From the NCBI RefSeq assembly GCF_021390245.1, contig NZ_JAJUXH010000004.1:366417-430416 (forward strand): a stretch of DNA of 64,000 nucleotides, in the 5' to 3' direction. Under the pieces are notes generated by a model, which worked only from the letters and a program-made list of their open reading frames with translations, did not search any database and was not told where the DNA came from. Position 1 is the stretch's first letter; each line of letters starts with the position of its first letter. Source of the stretch: Dyadobacter sp. CY323 (lineage in GTDB: Bacteria; Bacteroidota; Bacteroidia; Cytophagales; Spirosomataceae). Positions 15,257-23,607 of the stretch are shown here, piece by piece. The position numbers and the translations under genes are program-made.

Positions 15257-16756
15257 ATGGCACGCTATGTATCCATATGGTTTCCTCATTTAACCACTGA
15301 CAGACTTGTGCTCAAACGGCCCGAGCTTGCAGGCACTTCATTTGTTTTGGCTTCGCCAAGCCGCGGCCGTGTTGTCGTTAAAGCAGCCAGTCCCCAGGCC
15401 CAGGCCTGCGGGATTGTGGAAGGCATGGTAGTAGCAGACGCGCGGGCTGTTTTACCGTCGCTGGAAGTCATTGAAGACGATGCAGAGCTCGCAGAAAAGC
15501 TCCTTAATGCGCTGGCAAAATGGACACTTCGTTACAGCCCGCTTGCGGCGATTGATCTTGACGATGGATTGATTTTAGATGCAACCGGTTGCACGCATTT
15601 ATGGGGCGGTGAAATGGCTTACCTGAAAGATATTGTCGCGCGCCTGAAAGGTAGTGGTTATGATGTAAGGGCAGCTATGGCAGATACCATAGCTACCGCT
15701 TGGGCGGTTTGCCGCTTTGGTAAAAAGGAGCGTATTGTTGCCCCTGGCGCGCAGCTCGATGCGCTGCTTGCATTACCACCCACCGCGCTGCGGCTAGACC
15801 AGGTAAGTATCGACAAGATGTATAAGCTGGGTTTCTATCAGATTAAGCGTTTTGTGCATATCGCCCCTTCGGTACTCAGAAGGCGTTTTGGCCAGTCGCT
15901 GTTGGACCGTTTGGGGCAGGCGCTTGGACATGTCCATGAAGGCTTTGCGCCGATCCACCCCCCAGAGCCGTTTGCCGAACGCTTGCCTTGCCTGGAACCC
16001 ATCCGTACAGCCCCTGGCATCGAAATTGCCCTGCAAAAGCTGCTGGAAATGCTTTGCAGCCGCCTTGTCAAAGAAGGGCAGGGAGTGCGTAAAGTGATAC
16101 TGAAATGTTACCGGATTGATGGTGAGATGCGGCAGGTCGAAATTGGAACCAGTTTTGCCAGTTGCAGCTCCGGGCATTTGTTCAAACTTTTCGAGCTAAA
16201 AATTCCTACCATTGAGCCTGCACTGGGTATTGAGCTTTTCGTTCTGGAAGCACCGGTGGTAGAGCCGCTCGGAGAGCAGCAAGACCAGCTCTTTAACATC
16301 GGTGCTGCAAACAAATGGGTAGAAATTGCAGAGCTCCTTGATCGCCTGGTCGCAAGGGCAGGCCCGGATATCAGCCACCGCTACCTGCCCGCCCAGCACT
16401 ACTGGCCAGAGCGCTGCACCCTGGAAGCTGCCTCTTTGAAAGAGCAGCCACAGACTCCCTGGCGGACAGACCGGCCCAGGCCGGTGCACCTATTACAAGA
16501 ACCGCAGAAGGTAGAGGTCTCTGCACCGGTCCCGGATTACCCGCCCATGCTTTTCCGCTACCAGGGGGAAGTTCACAAGATAAAAAGGGCAGATGGACCT
16601 GAGCGTATTGAACAGGAATGGTGGATCCAGCAAGGGCTTCACCGCGATTACTACACCGTCGAAGATGAATCAGGGGCCCGCTTCTGGATATTTCGGCTCG
16701 GGCACTACCAGGATTATAACAAGCCTGAGTGGTTCCTACACGGTTATTTCGCATGA
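15257..16756 (+). CDS. imuB: ImuB, Y-family polymerase-like mutasome protein
   Basis: A 499-residue ImuB. The N-terminal palm reads YVSIWFPHLTTDRL where active Y-family enzymes have an Asp-rich V-D-M-D-x-F-Y motif, and AIDLDDGLILDATGCTHLWG where they have S-I-D-E. The catalytic carboxylates are thus not conserved, as in known ImuB proteins, which act as hubs between the beta clamp and DnaE2. The little-finger region and a C-terminal tail (WWIQQGLHRDYYTVEDESGA, RFWIFRLG) match the family. The dnaE2 start lies 20 bases after the stop. Visible GC content is higher here than in flanking genes. Confidence 0.92.
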   Translation: MARYVSIWFPHLTTDRLVLKRPELAGTSFVLASPSRGRVVVKAASPQAQACGIVEGMVVADARAVLPSLEVIEDDAELAEKLLNALAKWTLRYSPLAAIDLDDGLILDATGCTHLWGGEMAYLKDIVARLKGSGYDVRAAMADTIATAWAVCRFGKKERIVAPGAQLDALLALPPTALRLDQVSIDKMYKLGFYQIKRFVHIAPSVLRRRFGQSLLDRLGQALGHVHEGFAPIHPPEPFAERLPCLEPIRTAPGIEIALQKLLEMLCSRLVKEGQGVRKVILKCYRIDGEMRQVEIGTSFASCSSGHLFKLFELKIPTIEPALGIELFVLEAPVVEPLGEQQDQLFNIGAANKWVEIAELLDRLVARAGPDISHRYLPAQHYWPERCTLEAASLKEQPQTPWRTDRPRPVHLLQEPQKVEVSAPVPDYPPMLFRYQGEVHKIKRADGPERIEQEWWIQQGLHRDYYTVEDESGARFWIFRLGHYQDYNKPEWFLHGYFA

Positions 16757-16775
16757 GTCATTAACAAAATCAGTC

Positions 16776-19700
16776 ATGGGCTACACCGAGTTACAGGTAA
16801 CGACAAATTTTAGCTTTCTGCGGGGCGGCTCGCACCCGGAGGAACTGGTAGAATATGCATGCGCAATTGGCTATAAGAAAATAGCCATCACTGATCGGAA
16901 CACACTGGCCGGGATTGTGCGCGCCCATGCAGCGGCGCGTGAGAAAGATATCCAGATCATTCCGGCAGCGCGGCTTGATTTGATTGATGGACCGAGCCTT
17001 CTTGCATACCCGACAGACAAGGATGCTTACGCGAGGCTGTCAGGACTTCTTTCAACGGGAAATCTGCGCACAGAAAAAGGCAAATGCGCGCTTTTCCGAA
17101 GGGATGTATATGCCAGCAGTGAAGGGATCATATTCATTGCCGTTGCTCCTGATGAGCTGAATGCTGATTTTGATTTTGAACCTGGCTTTGAAAGAGCGCT
17201 TAAAGATTACCGGGCCGCCCTGGGTGATCAGCTCTATATTTCGGCCAGCCGGGGTTACCTGGGCAATGATGCTAAAAAGCTTTACCGCCTTTCACAAATC
17301 GCTGACCGGCTTGATATCCCGCTTGTTGCCACCAACGATGTACATTATCACCATTCCGAGCGAAGGCAGTTGCAGGACATTTTGACCTGTATCCGTGAAA
17401 AGTGTACCATCTATAATGCCGGTTTTTTGCTACATCAAAATGCAGAGCGGTACCTCAAACCCGAAAAGGAGATGCTGCGCCTGTTCAGGGCTTATCCCGA
17501 TGCAGTGCGACGCTCCCAGCAGATCGCCGATGCATGCCAGTTTACGCTGGATAGTTTAAAATATGTATACCCGGAAGAGATCACCAGTGAAGGTCGCAGC
17601 CCGCAGGAAGAACTCACATTTTTAGCATGGAAAGGTGCCAGTGATTTCTATGGTGACCCGCTGCCAGAAAAGGTAGTAAATGCCATTAATCATGAAATGA
17701 AGTTTATTGCCGAGATGGATTATGCTGCGTATTTTTTGACAGTCTATGATATCGTCCGGTTTGCACGGCAGAAGGGCATATTGTGCCAGGGGCGCGGCTC
17801 GGCGGCCAACTCAACGGTTTGTTTTTGTTTAGGCATCACCAGCGTCGATCCCACCAAATTCGATTTGCTGTTTGAGCGCTTTATCTCATCAGCACGAAAC
17901 GAGCCGCCTGATATCGACGTAGACTTTGAGCATGAGCGCCGCGAGGAAGTCATCCAGTACATTTATGAAAAGTATGGACGTGACCGTTCGGCGATTGTCG
18001 CCACTGTGACCCAGCAGCACCAAAAAGGGGCAATCCGTGATGTGGCCAAAGCCATGGGCATGTCTGTTGATGCCATTAACCGGCTGTCTGGCTCGATCTG
18101 GGAGTTTACAGACGAATGGTTTGAGGGCAAACGGATCACCGAGCAAGGATTTAATGCCGATGACCCGCACCTGGTCAAGGTGCTGGACCTGACACGTCAG
18201 TTTATGGGCTTTCCCCGCCAGCTGGGCCAGCATACGGGCGGCTTTGTGATCACCCAGGGAAAGATCACAGATCTTTGCCCGATCCTGAACGCCAGAATGC
18301 CGGGCCGCACCAATATTGAATGGAACAAGGACGATATTGATACGCTTGGCTTCTTAAAAATCGATGTGTTGGCGCTGGGGATGCTAACCTGCATCCGAAA
18401 AGCGTTTGACTTGGCCAAGGAGCATTACGGCCTTTCGCTAACACTGGCCAATGTGCCGCAGGATGACCCGGTGGTTTATGATATGATCGGACACGCTGAT
18501 ACCATTGGCGTATTCCAGATCGAAAGCCGCGCCCAGCAGTCCATGCTACCGCGCATGAAGCCCAAGGACTTTTATGATTTGGTCATTGAGGTAGCTATTG
18601 TAAGACCGGGCCCGATCCAGGGCGATATGGTGCACCCCTACCTGCGGCGGCGCAACGGAGAAGAAGCCGTCGAGTACCCTTCCAAAGAGCTGGAAGCAAT
18701 CCTGGGACGGACGCTGGGCGTACCGCTGTTTCAGGAGCAGGCGATGAAAATAGCCATTGTGGCCGCAGGCTTTACGCCGGCAGAAGCTGACAAATTACGC
18801 CGGAGTATGGCAACCTTTAAACTGAGCGGGATGGTCTCGCAATTTGAAAAGAAGCTAATCGACGGTATGACTTCGCGCGGTTATTCGGAAGACTATGCAA
18901 AAAGGATATTTTGGCAGCTCGAAGGCTTTGGAAGCTACGGGTTTCCCGAAAGTCATGCAGCCAGTTTTGCCCTTCTTGTATATGTTTCCTGCTGGCTCAA
19001 ATGCTATTACCCTGATGTTTTTGCCGCTGCGCTGCTTAACAGTATGCCCATGGGTTTTTACCAACCTGCACAGATCATCATTGATGCGCGCAAACATGGT
19101 GTCGTTGTCAAGCCGGTTGACGTAAATCTATCTTTTTGGGACAACATGCTGGAACCAGCCGAAGGGAAATATAAAGTGATCAGGCTGGGTTTCCGGCAGG
19201 TAAAAGGGATCAGGCAGGATGAAATGGAGCTGCTTGTCGCAGCCAGGAGTCAACCCTATGCGTCCATCCACCTGGTGCGCGACGCGGGTGTATCACAGGG
19301 CGCTATTGAAAAGCTTGCCGATGCCGATGCATTCGGCTCCATGGGACTTGACCGGAGGCGGGCTATGTGGGAGGCGACCGCACTAGCAGACAGGCCTTTT
19401 GGGCTTTTTACCGGTCAGGAGTCGCAAAGCACATTCGAGCAACCAGTCCAGCTTCCAAAGCTAACCCCAGCTGAGCATGTCGTGCAGGATTATGCTTCTA
19501 CTTCCCTTTCGCTTAAAGCCCACCCGGTGAGTTTCGTCCGTCAGCAGCTTCTGGACAGGCGAGTTGTTGCTACGCAGGATCTTTCCAGCCGTAAACCGGG
19601 TACAATCGTCCGGGTGGCCGGCCTGGTGCTGGTCAGGCAAAGACCGGGGACAGCTGGTGGGGTTTGCTTTATTACCATTGAGGACGAGACGGGCGTAGCC

Positions 19701-20009
19701 AACCTAGTCGTCTTTCAACACCTTTTTGAAAAGTACCGCAAGGAAGTTCTTCGCGCGCGCCTTTTAATGGTGGAGGGCAAATTACAGATCGAAGGTGAAG
19801 TCGTCCATGTGATTGTACGTCATTGCTATGATATGTCTCCACTCCTTCGTGAACTGAATGTGGCCAGTGGCGCAGATCCAGACGTTCAAACACTTTCGCG
19901 TGCGGATGAAAAAGATGGATACGCATCTGCTGCTGTCAACAAAAAAACGCAGGTAAGAAAGAAAGACGTTCAACTCGAAATCTTCCCATCGGGGCGGAAT
20001 TTCAAATAA
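16776..20009 (+). CDS. dnaE2: Error-prone DNA polymerase III alpha-like subunit DnaE2
   Basis: A protein of 1077 residues starting at ATG 16776 (MGYTELQVTTNFSFLRGGSH). The frame is open further upstream but that part overlaps imuB and is not DnaE-like. An N-terminal PHP domain (residues 1-270) is followed by the PolIIIalpha core with catalytic Asp residues in PPDIDVDFEHERREEV (about residue 380) and GFLKIDVLALGML (about 530). Helix-hairpin-helix and OB-fold modules come at the end (IVRVAGLVLVRQRPGTAGGV). DnaE2 carries out translesion synthesis and causes damage-induced mutations. It is third in the imuA-imuB-dnaE2 operon. Confidence 0.93.
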   Translation: MGYTELQVTTNFSFLRGGSHPEELVEYACAIGYKKIAITDRNTLAGIVRAHAAAREKDIQIIPAARLDLIDGPSLLAYPTDKDAYARLSGLLSTGNLRTEKGKCALFRRDVYASSEGIIFIAVAPDELNADFDFEPGFERALKDYRAALGDQLYISASRGYLGNDAKKLYRLSQIADRLDIPLVATNDVHYHHSERRQLQDILTCIREKCTIYNAGFLLHQNAERYLKPEKEMLRLFRAYPDAVRRSQQIADACQFTLDSLKYVYPEEITSEGRSPQEELTFLAWKGASDFYGDPLPEKVVNAINHEMKFIAEMDYAAYFLTVYDIVRFARQKGILCQGRGSAANSTVCFCLGITSVDPTKFDLLFERFISSARNEPPDIDVDFEHERREEVIQYIYEKYGRDRSAIVATVTQQHQKGAIRDVAKAMGMSVDAINRLSGSIWEFTDEWFEGKRITEQGFNADDPHLVKVLDLTRQFMGFPRQLGQHTGGFVITQGKITDLCPILNARMPGRTNIEWNKDDIDTLGFLKIDVLALGMLTCIRKAFDLAKEHYGLSLTLANVPQDDPVVYDMIGHADTIGVFQIESRAQQSMLPRMKPKDFYDLVIEVAIVRPGPIQGDMVHPYLRRRNGEEAVEYPSKELEAILGRTLGVPLFQEQAMKIAIVAAGFTPAEADKLRRSMATFKLSGMVSQFEKKLIDGMTSRGYSEDYAKRIFWQLEGFGSYGFPESHAASFALLVYVSCWLKCYYPDVFAAALLNSMPMGFYQPAQIIIDARKHGVVVKPVDVNLSFWDNMLEPAEGKYKVIRLGFRQVKGIRQDEMELLVAARSQPYASIHLVRDAGVSQGAIEKLADADAFGSMGLDRRRAMWEATALADRPFGLFTGQESQSTFEQPVQLPKLTPAEHVVQDYASTSLSLKAHPVSFVRQQLLDRRVVATQDLSSRKPGTIVRVAGLVLVRQRPGTAGGVCFITIEDETGVANLVVFQHLFEKYRKEVLRARLLMVEGKLQIEGEVVHVIVRHCYDMSPLLRELNVASGADPDVQTLSRADEKDGYASAAVNKKTQVRKKDVQLEIFPSGRNFK

Positions 20010-20021
20010 ACAGACCAGTGT

Positions 20022-20498
20022 ATGACTGCATCTTATAACCCATTTTTAGTACTGGACAAGCCTTATCTCAAAGCGCTGCTTAGTAGCGGAAAATACTTTA
20101 TCGTCCTACAACGCTTTAATTGGCCTGGCTTGCCAGAAGGCCAGGCTTTTATAGCGACTCCTTATCAAGATCACAAGGCCGCGCAAAAACACGCAAAGAA
20201 GCTGACTGCCCAGGAAGGGCGAATGCTGGACGTTCGTACTGAGCATGATAAGTTTAGCAAGCTCTTTAATGACCCTAGGTATGTTGTTTTTGTTAGCAAG
20301 TTCAAAGAAGGAGATTGGCAATCGAGAGTTATAAAGCACTATCAAAAGAATATTCACTCTTTTCTAACTGCTAACACTGGTATTGCGCCAGATGAAAAGA
20401 CTAGCATTGAGCTAACCTTTGAGGACGGGCACCTAATGGCCCATGTCGTATCAAATGGGGAGCAGTATCAGTGGGAGGCTTGCAAGCTGATTGAGTAA
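20022..20498 (+). CDS. Hypothetical protein downstream of dnaE2, 158 residues
   Basis: A 158-residue cytoplasmic protein starting 12 bases after the dnaE2 stop, so it is probably part of the same operon. No family was recognised. Visible features are an N-terminal hydrophobic beta segment (YFIVLQRFNWPGLPEGQAFI), a basic helix (DHKAAQKHAKKLTAQEGRML) and a C-terminal beta-rich end (MAHVVSNGEQYQWEACKLI). A role as an extra factor in damage response is possible from position only. It is followed by repeats, so the operon ends here. Confidence 0.6.
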   Translation: MTASYNPFLVLDKPYLKALLSSGKYFIVLQRFNWPGLPEGQAFIATPYQDHKAAQKHAKKLTAQEGRMLDVRTEHDKFSKLFNDPRYVVFVSKFKEGDWQSRVIKHYQKNIHSFLTANTGIAPDEKTSIELTFEDGHLMAHVVSNGEQYQWEACKLIE

Positions 20499-20537
20499 TA
20501 TACAGCAGCATCTAATCAAATTTCATGTTAGCGATTT

Positions 20538-20567
20538 CGGTTGTCGAGAATGCTACATGTAAAGTCT
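20538..20567 (+). repeat. 30-base dispersed repeat, copy 2
   Basis: It shares CGGTTGTCG, GAAT, GCTACATGTAA and an AAGTCT end with the copies at 13539 and 20659. It lies 40 bases after the last gene of the mutagenesis operon. Confidence 0.6.
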
Positions 20568-20658
20568 GTCGGAGTTGTATAGACTCAGGATGCATTTAAG
20601 CTGCATAACAGAGCTGTAGAATGGGATAGTCAATAGAGTTGCATTGGTTGAACAATTT

Positions 20659-20688
20659 GGGTTGTCGCGAATACTACATGTAAGGTTT
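20659..20688 (+). repeat. 30-base dispersed repeat, copy 3
   Basis: It shares GGTTGTCG, CGAATACTACATGTAA and a GGTTT end with the copies at 13539 and 20538. The start-to-start distance to copy 2 is 121 bases. Confidence 0.6.
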
Positions 20689-20781
20689 ATAGAAAGTCAA
20701 GCGGCTTCTCTGGTAGCAGCTGATCCACGTTAACAAGTTGAACTTGATATTGTCTCTTCGCATGCAAAAAGCGGACATTTT

Positions 20782-20926
20782 TAGAGTTCGCAGAAACGGT
20801 GGTATTTTTGAAAATTTTTCTCAAGAGGCTAGGTTTATGCGATTTCCTTGGAATAGGAGCTAAACTAAGGCTTTTTAGTACAGCAAACAGAAATGGCACC
20901 TACCTTTAAATGTAATTTGCGGAAGA
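20782..20926 (+). repeat. Dispersed non-coding repeat, copy 1
   Basis: This stretch aligns with 50484-50611. Shared blocks include ACGGTGGTATTT, TTGGAATAG, and CACCTACCTTTAAATGTAAT against CAGCCACCTTTAAATGTAAT. No protein is evident. In the second copy an IS1182-type element is inserted exactly at the ACGGTGGT block, while this copy is uninterrupted. Confidence 0.6.
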
Positions 20927-21011
20927 CGCACGCTACTAGTATTCGTTGTCAACTGCTTAACCGAGTTGTAATAAAAAAAGGAGGGTCTTCTGAAAATAAA
21001 CAAAGCGGGTG

Positions 21012-21417
21012 TCATGTGGTGCAATCGGAATTATTTGGGGCCGCGCACCTTTTCCAATAGTGAATCATCACTTTAATCGTCACCTTAATCTCCTCATATT
21101 CCCCTGGCTTAACAAAAAAGCCTTATGCTGATGTGCTATATGCATCGATGACAACTTGCTGGTTAATTGCAGTGGTAAAGTAGACATCGGGAATGCACTT
21201 AAGGCTGAGTTCTGCATCAGTCTGGACCTTTCTTCTAAGCTCCAATCCATTTAACTGAGGCAGGTTGATATCTGAAATAATAATGAAAGGCAGGTCTTTG
21301 TTGGTATAAAGATAATCCAATGCCGATTGGCCATCTCCAAAATACATTCTTTGGTTTGTGTAGCCTAGCTCATCAAAAACTTCTTCCAATACATATTGAT
21401 CATCAGGGTCATCTCAC
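21012..21417 (-). pseudogene. Broken single-domain response regulator
   Basis: The minus strand encodes a receiver closely similar to the intact gene at 43045: DDPDDQYVLEEVFDELGYTN, then PFIIISDINLPQLNGLELRR, then DAYSTSA. A TAA then replaces the expected Gln codon, and the same frame continues GFFVKPGEYEEIKVTIKVMI, then YWKRCAAPNN and a final TGA. The 5' end is also missing: a TGA lies just before the DDPDD motif and no start is seen. The phospho-acceptor Asp (SDINLP) remains. The gene is inactivated by a nonsense change and 5' loss. Confidence 0.8.
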
Positions 21418-21632
21418 GGAAGCGAAGGATGTGGGATTCAACTGGTTGGTTGTACCAAAATAACCTTAGCAGGTGATTGCAAGGGGTTCCGTGAGCGATA
21501 TTTCTCAATTGGCCATTGAGAAAAAATTGCCAAACTAATAAAGCCCCCTAACCACATTTTTACGACGCTCTTTTTGGGGTTAAAGACCGATGAATATATT
21601 GCAACCTGCCATTGTTTTTTGTCAGTGGATCG

Positions 21633-21663
21633 TTTGATCTATTAATTTAAGTGGATATTTTTG
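21633..21663 (+). promoter_or_regulatory. Bacteroidetes-type promoter for the ECF sigma gene
   Basis: TTTG at 21633-21636 and TATTTTTG at 21656-21663 are separated by 19 bases, matching the known Bacteroidetes housekeeping promoter (TTTG or TTG near -33, TAnnTTTG near -7). The sigma-factor ATG follows at 21678. The match was made by eye. Confidence 0.55.
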
Positions 21664-21677
21664 CATAAAATTACCGA

Positions 21678-22259
21678 ATGGAATATCACCTACTCAGCGA
21701 CGAACTTCTTGTCAGGCTTATGCGGGTTGATGATGCCGAAGCTTTCAGTGAGGTGTACAAACGGTTCTGGCGGCCCCTGTTTCAATCCGCAAGGTATAAA
21801 GTAAAGTCTGAAGAGATCGCCGAAGAACTCTTGCAGGACATGTTTCTTAATTTGTGGGAAAAGAGAACTACCCTACAAATTGAAAATCTCGGCGCATACC
21901 TTTTTGGCGTACTCAAGTACCAGATCGTTAATCACTACCGTGCCCTTTTTTTAGCCGAGAAATACGCAGATTTTACACAGTCTCAACTGGATGGTTATGT
22001 CCATGACGCAGATTTAGCAGTCAATATTCAGGACATCGTTTCCGTTTTTAATGAAGTTTTACAGCAACTTCCTCCAAAGACAAGTCGTGTATTTCACATG
22101 AGCCGGCTAGAATTTAAGACCAACCGCGAGATTGCCGCTGCACTTGATATAACAGAACGTACAGTTGAACACCACATTACTCAATCATTGAAACTACTGC
22201 GCCAGCAGCTCAGAGATTTCCTGCCATTACTGCTGATGGTGTGGTTGGGCAATATTTGA
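21678..22259 (+). CDS. ECF RNA polymerase sigma factor, FecI-like
   Basis: A 193-residue ECF sigma factor. Region 2 is at residues about 25-90 (EIAEELLQDMFLNLWEKR, then GAYLFGVLKYQIVNHYR). Region 4 with its helix-turn-helix is at about 135-180 (LPPKTSRVFHMSRLEFKTNR, then EIAAALDITERTVEHHITQS). This is the Bacteroidetes family that pairs with FecR and drives SusC/SusD genes. It is followed after 120 bases by fecR and then susCD in the same direction, so it probably activates the downstream transporter. The C-terminal hydrophobic tail (FLPLLLMVWLGN) is common in this family. Confidence 0.92.
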   Translation: MEYHLLSDELLVRLMRVDDAEAFSEVYKRFWRPLFQSARYKVKSEEIAEELLQDMFLNLWEKRTTLQIENLGAYLFGVLKYQIVNHYRALFLAEKYADFTQSQLDGYVHDADLAVNIQDIVSVFNEVLQQLPPKTSRVFHMSRLEFKTNREIAAALDITERTVEHHITQSLKLLRQQLRDFLPLLLMVWLGNI

Positions 22260-22379
22260 ATTGAATTATATCAAGAATAAATAACATATTATTTGATATG
22301 ATATAAACTTTCTCATATTGTCTACAATGATATTGCGGTAGTGCTGCTTTAAACCGACTGCTAATTATAAAACAAAATT

Positions 22380-23414
22380 ATGAGCCGTACCTCCTTTGCT
22401 GCCTTATTGTTAAAATACCAGTCTGGAGATATCACTCCGGCCGAGCAACTTGTTGTAGAACAATGGTATGCACTGCTAGGCGAAGAGCAGCGGGAGCTTA
22501 GTGCCCAAGAATGGATGGACCTTGAAAACCGAATCTGGGGTAAGTTGCAGCAGGAATCTATGGACGATGATATTGCAACTGTGCCTGTTAAGAGCGTTTT
22601 CGGGCAAAAAATAGGCGCGTGGATAGCGGTTGCGGCTTCGGTGATCCTCACCTTGGGGTTTGGCTATTATTTTGCGCAGACTATCAACGGTACGAATAGG
22701 GTTTCAGAAGGCGATCAACAAACATTGAAACGCATTGAAAACACCGGCCTGACGGTGGTGGTCGTAGTGCTTGAAGACAGCAGCAAAGTCTTTTTGAATC
22801 CTGGGGCTGAGCTCCGTTTTTCTGAACATTTTACAAATCTAAAAAGAGAGGTGTTTCTAAATGGAGAAGCATTTTTTGAGGTGAGTGAAAATCCAAACCG
22901 ACCTTTTTTCGTCAATGCCGGGCAAATCACGACGAAGGTTCTGGGTACTAGCTTCCGAGTGAAAGCGCCTCGTAGAGGGTCCGAAGTAGAGGTTTCCGTA
23001 ACTACCGGAAAGGTATCGGTTTACGAAAAAGAGAAAGAGGCACCGGTACTTTCAAGTAAAAACGGAAGTGGAGTTATTCTAAGCGCAAATCATCAGGTTA
23101 CATTTCTGAAGCGGGACAAGCTATTTTTAACCAGACTAGTGGAAAATCCGATTGCCTTGCCTGTAAAGGATAAGAAAGTACAATACTCATTCAATTACAA
23201 CGACACCGCACTGCAGAAAGTGTTGTCTGAACTCGAAGAGACGTATAGTATTGATGTGGAGGTCGAGCGCAAGACTTTGGGTGACTGTCCCCTTACGGCA
23301 AATCTATCCAGAAAGGGACTTTATCAGCAGCTGGACCTGATCTGTGCAGCTATTCAGGGTACATATGAAGTAAAGGGCACGACCATTCTGATTAGTGGTC
23401 ACGGCTGTGAATAG
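22380..23414 (+). CDS. FecR-family anti-sigma factor
   Basis: A 344-residue single-pass inner-membrane protein. An N-terminal cytoplasmic sigma-binding region (residues 1-75) precedes a membrane segment (IGAWIAVAASVILTLGFGYY), followed by a periplasmic FecR domain (residues about 110-220: LEDSSKVFLNPGAELRFSEH, then VFLNGEAFFEVSENPNRPFF and VLGTSFRVKA). The C-terminal DUF4974-like domain (FNYNDTALQKVLSELEETYS) is the usual STN-like end that receives the signal from the SusC N-terminus. It would hold the neighbouring ECF sigma until substrate loads the transporter. Confidence 0.92.
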   Translation: MSRTSFAALLLKYQSGDITPAEQLVVEQWYALLGEEQRELSAQEWMDLENRIWGKLQQESMDDDIATVPVKSVFGQKIGAWIAVAASVILTLGFGYYFAQTINGTNRVSEGDQQTLKRIENTGLTVVVVVLEDSSKVFLNPGAELRFSEHFTNLKREVFLNGEAFFEVSENPNRPFFVNAGQITTKVLGTSFRVKAPRRGSEVEVSVTTGKVSVYEKEKEAPVLSSKNGSGVILSANHQVTFLKRDKLFLTRLVENPIALPVKDKKVQYSFNYNDTALQKVLSELEETYSIDVEVERKTLGDCPLTANLSRKGLYQQLDLICAAIQGTYEVKGTTILISGHGCE

Positions 23415-23536
23415 AATTAATGTTAACCCCCTAAACCCATTATAAATGAATAAATAAAATACAAACAAAAAAGCTGGCAGTGGTGCGAACACGGCCAGCC
23501 TCGAATACCCTCTTTTTACAGAGCTGCCCTCACAGG

Positions 23537-23559
23537 CTCACCCCGAACGAAATGGTGAG
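23537..23559 (+). promoter_or_regulatory. Hairpin in the susC leader
   Basis: CTCACC at 23537-23542 and GGTGAG at 23554-23559 can pair around an 11-base loop about 50 bases before the SusC start. It could be a terminator for fecR or a leader attenuator; there is no strong T-run, so the assignment is weak. Confidence 0.3.
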
Positions 23560-23607
23560 AGAGCTTTGTTTTGCCCGATTCTAAAGTCCAACAAAACGTT
23601 TAAATGT

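Noticed and set aside
16593..16775. Upstream extension of the dnaE2 frame overlapping imuB
   Set aside because: The extra 61 residues are imuB in another frame. DnaE2 family proteins start with the MGYTELQ-type PHP sequence at 16776.
20687..20899. Minus-strand 70-codon open frame
   Set aside because: It coincides with the dispersed repeat that has a non-coding copy at 50484, and the frame is not conserved between copies.
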